A stretch of 64,000 nt of DNA from Tetraselmis striata (Eukaryota > Chlorophyta > Chlorodendrophyceae > Chlorodendrales > Chlorodendraceae). Below are positions 56,212-64,000 of this stretch, piece after piece (positions within the stretch are counted from its first letter, which is position 1; every line of letters begins with the position of its first letter). Under the pieces are notes generated by a model. It was given only the letters and a program-made list of their open reading frames with translations, made no database searches and was not told where the DNA came from. The stretch covers positions 1-64,000 of the forward strand of contig VCJN01001422.1 in assembly GCA_006384855.1 (NCBI GenBank), written 5' to 3'. A program made the position numbers and the translations under genes.

Positions 56212-56745
56212 TGTTGGCCATGTGTCATTCGGCCATATACGGCCGACGCGGCATGTTTGAATCACCCCAATGCTCCTACTGGCTGCATATGCCCATGATG
56301 CATCCACATGCGAGCCACGGGCTCGAAAGGGCTCACTGTCCCAAGACGCCTTATTGCGACCTCGTCGAGCGCGCTTGGTGCGGCGCACTGTGTTGGCCAT
56401 GTGTCATTCGGCCATATACGGCCGACGCGGCATGTTTGAATCACCCCAATGCTCCTACTGGCTGCATATGCCCATGATGCATCCACATGCGAGCCACGGG
56501 CTCGAAAGGGCTCACTGTCCCAAGACGCCTTATTGCGACCTCGTCGAGCGCGCTTGGTGCGGCGCACAGTGTTGGCCATGTGTCATTCGGCCATATACGG
56601 CCGACGCGGCATGTTTGAATCACCCCAATGCTCCTACTGGCTGCATATGCCCATGATGCATCCACATGCGAGCCACGGGCTCGAAAGGGCTCACTGTCCC
56701 AAGACGCCTTATTGCGACCTCGTCGAGCGCGCTTGGTGCGGCGCA
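56212..56745 (+). repeat. Three tandem copies of a 179-bp repeat
   Basis: Units start at 56212, 56391 and 56570 with TGTTGGCCATGTGTCATTCG and end GCGGCGCAC. They appear identical apart from the last two or three bases (CTG, CAG, CAC). They fill exactly the gap between the two TIR elements. Repeating ORFs in all frames are by-products. Confidence 0.92.
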
Positions 56746-58090
56746 CACCCCTCCACATAAGTCCGGGTTTTGCATTTTCGATCGCAAAGCGCATGCATGG
56801 GCGAGGATCACGCCGGCTGCATGTGCATACATGCTAACTACAGTGGGAATAGTTCGGGCGAACGCCTATTGTGCGCTTTATACCCACCCGCGCGACAACA
56901 CGACCATCTGTGGGCGCCCTTTCAAAAACGCGAAATCATTGCATGGTGCGTTGGCGCCAGAAAGTTGTGGGTTGCGCCAACCGTCCAAACCTATGGAAAT
57001 AGCGGCACTCGTCGCACCAAACTCGGTGGATACGGCCCTTGGCATAAGTTGCACACACCGTGCGTGTAGGCCACTGAAAGCATGTCGCTGTAGGCACGAC
57101 GTGACACCCCAACGTCAAGTTGGCCACTGTGGGGAGCAGTTTTGGGGTGAAAATGCTGCTGTTTCTGTGGCGAACGCACGTAGGAGAGGCGCTCGATGGC
57201 CCCCTTGGCGTAGGGCAATGCTCTACCATGGGGGCGCGTGGTGGAATGCCAGTTGCACCCTTTCGTGGGCGGGGTGGCGCGGTAGGGGCGTGGATTTTGA
57301 TTAATATGAAATTCCTTGAAAACTGCTGTGGAAAATGGCATTTTGGCTGGTAGATGTGTGTATCGCTAGGAGGTGGCACATGCCAAGTGTTGGTGGTCCG
57401 TGGTCATCCACATACATAACGCTCTCACGCAACTGAGTATGGGGCTTAGACACGCACTTGGCGCAAAGCCACGCGCCCGATATGGGTGGGCACATGAGGC
57501 AGTGAGGGGCAACTTGGATGATCATCTTTGGGGATTTTTTCCGGAGACCAAAAAAATCGATTTTGTGGTTATGGAAGAGTGTTCCCGACGCAGAATTGAA
57601 CGAGGAATCGCGTGATATTTTTTAAAAGTTTTTCTGAGCAAACCCTGAGAAGTTATAGCGTTTTGAAGCCAAGGGGGTGTTGCTGCGCGTGGCCGACACT
57701 GATGGCATGCCAGTATCGCAACGCGACATGCACTGGCCGCCGCCCACACGGCTGCACCCCAACCAAATGCACCCGAGCCCCTCGCCAATGTGTTTCCTCA
57801 CGCGTTCATGGCCATCCCGCCGTTTGGTTGTCTATTCACGCGCGTCGGCGTGTGCGTGATACCGACCCCGGTTTTGGTGCAGTTGCAGGCGACGCCCATC
57901 CACGCACCAGGTGCAGCGTGATTCCCTAGTCAAAGGTCATTAAGTTTCGGTTTGAGCCACTCGTCATGCAGGTTTTATAAAGCCCTCTGAGATTCCAGGG
58001 TTTCATCTCATATACCCTACGTTCAGGTACCCTAGACTTGTGAAGTCTTGAGACTGCCGAAAAGGGACCCCAAACTTATGTGGAGGGGTG
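56746..58090 (+). mobile_element. 1,345-bp TIR element, copy 2
   Basis: The same sequence as copy 1 shifted by 1,879 bp. Every ORF inside it recurs with the same translation, so the copies are identical or nearly so. Its right end is followed by TA, as copy 1 is preceded by TA. Confidence 0.9.
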
Positions 58091-59132
58091 TATAATCAAT
58101 CCGGATCTGGTACATTGTGGAGGAACACCAGCAGCACCCATATCTTTTAAATACTCTAGAAAGGACTAGTAGAACACATAGCCACCGCGCGCTGTCGCTT
58201 ATTGTAGCGAATAAACCCAGTAGTCGCTACTGGTGTAAATTACAAAGAGGGCCGTAACAATTCCACCTAACTAATACTGGTACTGATACTGGTGTGATAA
58301 TACCCTGGACGAAAAGTCGTGCCGGCGCCGGCGCCGGTTCATCCAGCGAAGTGGCGCTGCGAGTACACGGTACCCGGGTAGTATGTGAGCCCGGGCCGTG
58401 CTCGTCCTGGCTGCCTCCGCACATGCCGCACGGCATGCCGGACAGTGCGGAGCGGGTAACCAACCCGGGCAGTGCGGTGCGGGTGTGCCAACTCGGCGTG
58501 TACTGAAATCCGTGTCTCCTCCAGGCGGCGCTAGAGACACGCTGTGTGTGCTATCGCTACACTGGTACGGTGGGCTCGGGCAGCTCGCGCCGTCGGGGCG
58601 GGTCGGCCGGTCAGAAGCGAATATGCCGTCAGTGTGCGTGACGAGTAAGAAGCTGTGCTATCCTTGTTGTGGGTGCTAGTGGCGCGAAGATTTAGCTCTT
58701 CGAGTGTGCCAGTTTGAGAAGCGCATTGCTTCCGGGATCGCTCGTTGATACTTCTTCCGTAGACTGTCAAGAGGGAAGATCACGGCGATCAAGATGGTGT
58801 GGAGGATGGCGGAGGTGGCCGGTGGGGGGGGGGGGGGGGGGGGGGGGGGTGACAGATGCCCTCCCTAGGCGACCGTGGATATGATATAAATCGTTGTGGC
58901 TAGGGACCTTCGGAAGGATAAGCGCATTGACAGGAGCCGGGAACATGCGGATGTCGTGCCCTGCGGAGATGGGGAGGGGTACCACAGCACATCCGCAGCT
59001 GTGGAGGCGGGACAGCGGCGATTTTAAAATACCAAGTTGAAAAGCCGCTATTGTCCCGCAGGAGCTGATCCGAGGCTCCAAGGCGGCAGTCGGATACAGT
59101 GTACAGCAGTAACGCACTAGTAAGGGGCAAGG
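58091..59132. other. Spacer and putative 5' region of the coiled-coil gene
   Basis: It includes a GCCGGCGCCGGCGCCGG palindromic stretch at about 58321-58337 and G26 at 58824-58849. ATGGCGGAGGTGGCCG at about 58806 followed by GTGGGG could be a tiny upstream exon with a donor at the G tract, but this is speculative. Confidence 0.35.
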
Positions 59133-60240
59133 ATGGAGGACGTTCCGGAGTTGCTGAACGAGCGGAAGCTCATGACCATGGCTCGGGATGCATCCCATGG
59201 TGTGATGGACAACAATGTGATCCAGGTGCGCACTGCCTGCCAGCACCACTTGCACAGGGGGCATGGGGCATGCACATGACTTCCACCGTAGCCATAGCCT
59301 GACGCATTTTTCTGCCCGTCACGCCAATGCAGCAATTTCAAATGTTGTCCGCCAAGGTGTTGCGCGACCATGGCACGATGCTGGCTGCGGTGCCGCAGTT
59401 CCAGAGCGCAGTGGGTGAGCCATTCCTGCCATTTACCCCCTCCCCCCAACACACCCCTCAAACCTCTATCTTGATTCTCTTCCTCTCAATGCGTTCCTTT
59501 CCTTCCCTCCCAACTCGCACCATCCAAGCACCTGGCCTGCGCAATAGAGCATGTGGTATATTCTCCTCTGAGGCGAAGCCGTGCTGCAGAGCTGTTTGAC
59601 CGGATGGACAGACGGCTGAAGATTGTGGAGGAGGGGCTGTCAAAGGTGCCACACGGAATGAAACATGTTGAGGTAATCCCATGCCTGGCAAGCTTCACAC
59701 CGAGCACAGATCCACGCCCTGAACAGTGTGGCGGCGCTGCCTGGTAAGGGGTGGTTTCGACCGAACCATGGGGTGGTGCTGAATGGCACCGCACGCGCTG
59801 CAGACCTTCACCCGGGCGATCAACGCGCAGCGGGCCTCTCTCGGCGCGAACCAAGCGGATGAGATTGAGGATGCCCTGGTTGAGCATGATAAGCGCTTTG
59901 CGATGCTGTCGAAAACAATAGACGAGCAGGCGGCCAAAATTGCTGAGCTTGAAGGTGCGATAGGATCGCGCGCTGGATCGCTCTGCATTGCTTTAAAGCG
60001 GGTGGGGGTTCCGTCGCAAGCCTTGGTCTCATTGCCCATTTTCTGCCCTCTGGGTGATCCAGTTCAGCTTGCGGGGTCAGCAGCAACAGCAAGCGGCGAT
60101 GCACGCAGAGGCGGTCGCGCAGATTCGGGATGTGGATGAGGCGGTGCAACTCATCGATGTTGACATGGTCATGGAGAGGTTCCCCCCTTCCCCACCACCA
60201 CCACCACCACCGATACCCTACCGGGGAACACTCACCCGCG

Positions 60241-60271
<31 letters not shown>

Positions 60272-62668
60272 ACTTACGGTCCCCATTGTGTATTGCTGGA
60301 AGTATGGAAACAACTTGATATGAGAATTGTACTTTTGTGTGTGTGTGATTGGCAACCACAGGGAGACAAACCTCTTTGTGCTGCACGAGATGGCCACCCG
60401 CGAGTCGACGGCGCGGGCGCAGCTTGGCGAGTGGGTCCGCCGGGAGTTTGTGCCCAACGGGGTGCTGTCGCACGAGAAGGCCCGCTTGCACCGGGAGCGG
60501 AAGCAGGCGGAGGCGCATGTCGCGGCCGCCGAGGAGGTGAGGCACGCAGGCTAATGGTGGCGGTTTGCTACTGTGCACCTGTGCATGCACCCGCACGCAC
60601 TTCATGCACGGGCTGTCCGTCCCAAGCCAAGTAATGTGCATGACTAGCTACGCAATGCCCCAAGCTCTGACGTGCCACCGACGTGCTGGTGCATGCCCTG
60701 CTGCGGCGCAGCGGCTCGCGGCATCACACTCCGAGCTGCGGCGACAAGTGACTGCGAATTCAGACGACATCGCCCGGATAAGGACGACCGTGTACGACCC
60801 ACAGGTGAGCAGAAGCGAGGCATCGCTGCACCCGGTGGCGACGGTCCTGTCTTTGCGATTTGCTGCCAGGTGTTATTTTACGGGTGCCGACGCAGTGATA
60901 AGAACCCGCATTATACGCCTCAAATCGGGCTTGATGCATCATGAGAAACATCCGCCATGATACTCGTCTGTATTCGTCTGAATTTTCGTCTGACAGGTCG
61001 GCAGTCCGTATTTGCAGCGTTCGTTTTATCGTGTCGGCACCGTAGTGGCAGCGCTGAGGCGCTGTATGCTTTGAGGCGCTTTGAGGGCGCTTGCGCGGGC
61101 TGCGGTGTGTGGCAGACGCTGATTCCGGCGCGGGAAGACTGGGAGGCGCTGCACGCAACGCTGGAAGAGATGACGGAGTCGACCGGCAAGTGGCGAACGG
61201 AGGCGTCCCAGAGGATGACAATGCTCAGGACGGTGAGCGCCCATTTCTTATAGTAGAGAAGGCATCGGCTGGTGTGTTTCGGCGGGCGGCTCTGAGCTCG
61301 CCGTGGCGGACCATTTTCGTTTTTTTCTGTGGCGCAGGACATGACGAGCATGCAGATGCGGCACGACGCGTCCCTGAAGGACCAGAAAGCGGATGTGGAG
61401 GCGCTGTTGCAGAAGCAGAACGCGTTCGCGGCGCGCGAGGAGAAGGAGCGGCTGGTGCTGCTGGAGCGCCTGGATGCGGTGCAGGAGGACGAGGAGGTCA
61501 TCAACATGGTGAAGACCGAGGTCTACCAGGTGCGGCCCCGCTCTTGCCGCAACCTCGCTTCGGGTTGGCGATGTGACACTCTTTTACCCCCCCCCCAAAC
61601 ACACCCCCCCCCCAAAATACGCCACGGCATCTCTTACTCATATCATTTTATTTTTGGTGCAAAATAGTAAATTGTTTTGCGTCCCGCTGGTATACATAAG
61701 TCAGGGTATCAAACCCTATACCTCGGCACCCAGTCTATTGCATCCCCACCCCGTTTCCCGGCTGCACACCCACAGCGCATTTGGCGCACTCAGTTCTGTT
61801 CTATGTATGCCCAAGTGGGGTTCCGGGCTCTGCGCTTGATCGGCAGTTGCGGACATGTTTTGAGGCTACGTCCAGTGCCTTTACTTGATGGTGATTAAAG
61901 CTTTGTGGATATTTAATTCATAATTTCAAAATTAGAGAAACATAACTATTAGCTGTCAGCCTATTCACTGTTGCACCTCTGAGGCGCGTCTGGCCTCTGC
62001 CATGCCTGCAGTTTGCTATCCGCGAGGGGATCATTGCCGATCCTGACGCAGAGGAGCCGTCCGAGGAGGAGGAAGAGGCTGAGCCAGAGGGGGAAGCAGA
62101 GGCGGGGGAGGACGGGATGGAGGCGCCGAGAAGTGGCGATCCAGAGCAGCTGACTAAGTCGGTGTCCATCGCGCCAGACGGGCCGGACTTTCGTCTCGGC
62201 TCCGCGAAGAGCACTCGGCTGAACTCGGCGAAAAGCGGCAGGAGCCTGGCGAGCGCCAAGAGCTCGAAGAGCGTGCGAAGCGTGTCGGCACGGCGCAACA
62301 TGCGGGCCAACCCGCTGGAGGTCTGGGAGGTGGAGAACATCTCGTCGGAGATGGTGAGCGAGCTGGAGGCGCGCATGACGGCGCTGCTGGAGGCGCAGTC
62401 GCTCGCGGCCGAGGTCGCGGTGGCCAATGCACGCGAGGAGGCGACGGAGGGGATACGCCGCCAGGGCAAGCATGCCGACATGAAGGTCGGCGCGCTGGCG
62501 GATGACATCGACGCGCTGGGGAAGGCCATCCGGGGCGTAGCGGAAGTGGCGGCGTCGGACGCGGCGGCCCGAGAGGTGCGCAACTCGATCGCTGTGTGGA
62601 TACAGCGTCCCGCCCTCTCGCTATGTACCTCGCGTAATGACAGTGGGCTGAATGCTAGATCGACCATG

Positions 62669-62707
<39 letters not shown>

Positions 62708-63546
62708 CTATATATATTATGTATGTTACATACATATACGAATACATATACATGTTAATATATACATATATGTAAAGATTGTGTGAGTAGTTGTCGCCAT
62801 CGTAATACTAAATTATGAAGATAAATGGTCTATTTATAAAATGTTTGGTAGGCAAATGTACGCGTGTGTATAATATGTATTCTCGTACGCTTTGGATTCG
62901 CTATATATACTGCGCAGTGTGTTTTTTCATGGTAGACGAGGAGAGCAGAGAAAAGTGCATTTATGACTTATCTAGAAAATTACAGAAAATAAAACGAATC
63001 TATCACGGAAACTTAAACTCCATGGCGGAAAACAACTCATTTTCGTGACCCATGGGACCAAGTACCTAGTAGGATAGCTTGTCTGATTATGTATTTACAC
63101 ATAGGTATGGTAGATGACGTCCATTCATGCAATACCTTGTTATTAACCTTTTGCTACAGTTGCCAGCTGATACGTGGCCATATCGCTCTAATCACGTTCA
63201 CTCTGTGGCTGCAGGCAAAGTCGCAGCAGACCATGGAAGCGCTGCTGCAGGCGCTTCAGGAGCAGCTGCAGATAGCTGTAGGCGAAGCACTGGAGGCCAA
63301 CAAGGAGGCGGTCTCCGCGATGGTCGCCCAGCAGTGCGTGCGCCTCCAGGGAGCATGGTCCTTCTTCATGGCAGCGGGGCGAATTCGCGGATACGCCTCA
63401 GTCCCTGACACTGCGGCTGTCTTGCCCGGACCAGGGTGGCCGACATGGAAGCGGCTCTGAGCAGCTCGTGGGAAGCGGTGCGGGCGATGGATGCGGCCAA
63501 GGTGGACTGCACGGAGATGAAAGAGACGCGTTTGGCGATGGACAAG
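59133..63546 (+). CDS. Many-exon coiled-coil protein, 3' end beyond window
   Basis: Exons seen: 59133-59225 (MEDVPELLNERKLMTMARDA), 59333-59414, 59548-59672, about 59710-59743, 59801-59955, 60061-60178, 60361-60537, 60713-60804, 61125-61233, 61338-61530, 62010-62575, 63215-63330 and 63443-63546. Nearly all encode Ala/Glu/Gln/Lys-rich amphipathic helix, for example RLVLLERLDAVQEDEEVI and ALQEQLQIAVGEALEAN, so the product is a long coiled coil. The 62010 exon adds an acidic stretch and Ser/Lys repeats (SAKSGRSLASAKSSKSV). No family is recognised; a cytoskeletal or axonemal role is only plausible. One junction (59743 to 59801) does not keep frame with the sites I chose, so details are provisional. 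Long C tracts sit in introns at 60241-60271 and near 61590. Confidence 0.6.
60241..60271 (+). repeat. C31 homopolymer in intron
   Basis: The longest homopolymer in the window. It sits in the intron of the coiled-coil gene between the 60178 donor and the 60361 exon, preceded by a CCA repeat. Its length is likely uncertain in any assembly. Confidence 0.9.
62640..63110. repeat. AT-rich intron insert with TA microsatellite
   Basis: A (TA)n tract at about 62668-62718 opens a ~450-bp stretch of much lower GC than both flanking exons. It contains an uninterrupted 77-aa ORF (62815-63048) that looks like chance AT-rich frame. It may be an inserted element. Confidence 0.6.
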
Positions 63547-64000
63547 GTGAGAGTTGTTGGACTGCGGCATCGCCTGATGAGTCCACCCCCTCGTGAATAG
63601 TGAGTCTGCCGCCGCAATGTGGTGGGACTCACTCGATGCAAATAGGGTTTCGACCGCCACCACTCCCCCCCCCCCCCCTCTACCACAAAGAATTTGTATC
63701 CTGCATGGGTGCCGACGCAGTTCGAACAAATTAGCTATAAAAAAACTCCTTGCCGTTTGCCAATTTACTCCTGACAGAAACGCAACGCAGTACGACGAAA
63801 CTCAGAAAGTACCACTGGTCACCCCCAGATGTTATTTGATATGGCTTTCTTATAAATGCCCCGGCACCCCTACGAACGTCCACTTTAGCTGTTTGAGACG
63901 CCCTCCCGCGTGGTATGACTAGGCCCTGCCCGGCTATGCGACACGCGTTTGCTTCATCGGAAGGTGGCCGATGTTCTAGCAACCGGCTGGTGTAACTCAA
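63547..64000. other. Right-edge intron or intergenic
   Basis: After the last recognised donor (GTGAGAGT at 63547) no further exon of the coiled-coil gene is clear. C14 lies at 63665-63678. Confidence 0.4.

Noticed and set aside
54808..57304. 205-212-aa ORFs in the TIR elements as a transposase
   Set aside because: Cys/Arg/Ala-rich frames with no catalytic motif; several competing frames of equal length overlap them.

Overview
This is eukaryotic nuclear DNA. It has GT-AG introns, phase-matched exons, long intergenic stretches and several classes of eukaryotic transposon. The mix (LINE, DIRS-like, TIR and LTR elements, very long C/G homopolymer tracts, moderately high GC) suggests a microalga, perhaps a green flagellate. 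No rRNA, organellar gene or marker gene fixes the taxon, so that is inference only. No operon, tRNA or CRISPR array is seen.

Layout. 1-4.7 kb: a non-autonomous LTR retroelement with a 5-bp target duplication; its 5' LTR contains an inverted second copy of itself. 5.2-11.6 kb: two decayed multi-exon genes of unknown family. 12-16 kb: dispersed repeats and a 5'-truncated LINE remnant. 16.06-28.32 kb: the most notable object, a roughly 12.3-kb unit bounded by 31-bp imperfect inverted repeats. It carries two divergent spliced genes: a DUF7869-type protein of about 960 aa, and a 1,490-aa protein whose C-terminus has the motif order of a beta-class DNA amino-methyltransferase but DALF in place of the catalytic DPPY. 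The same 24-bp minisatellite lies in introns of both genes, and GTCC/GGAC palindromes recur near both ends. 28.3-38.3 kb: a small charged ORF, a 368-bp tandem array, a zinc-finger gene resembling a PiggyBac C-terminus, a 30-bp GC minisatellite inside a decayed BED-finger transposase-like locus, and mosaic repeats. 39-41 kb: a decayed DIRS/Ty3-like RT-RNase H with YMDA instead of YMDD.

41.6-45.8 kb looks more like host sequence: two small candidate proteins and a convincing two-exon DUF4239/bestrophin-like four-TM membrane protein. 46-50 kb is mostly unassigned. 50.4-54 kb holds a zinc-finger ORF, relics of the 34-36 kb element, and a decayed retroelement C-terminus with a restriction-like-endonuclease signature, followed by a tail-to-tail second copy. 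54.87-58.09 kb: two apparently identical 1,345-bp TIR elements flank three 179-bp tandem repeats, all bracketed by TA. 59.1 kb to the right edge: a many-exon coiled-coil protein gene, probably a host gene.

The two genes in 16-28 kb are proposed to act together: a putative recombinase plus a DNA-binding methyltransferase-fold pseudoenzyme that may recognise the GGGAC(A/G)AAA sites spread over the element.
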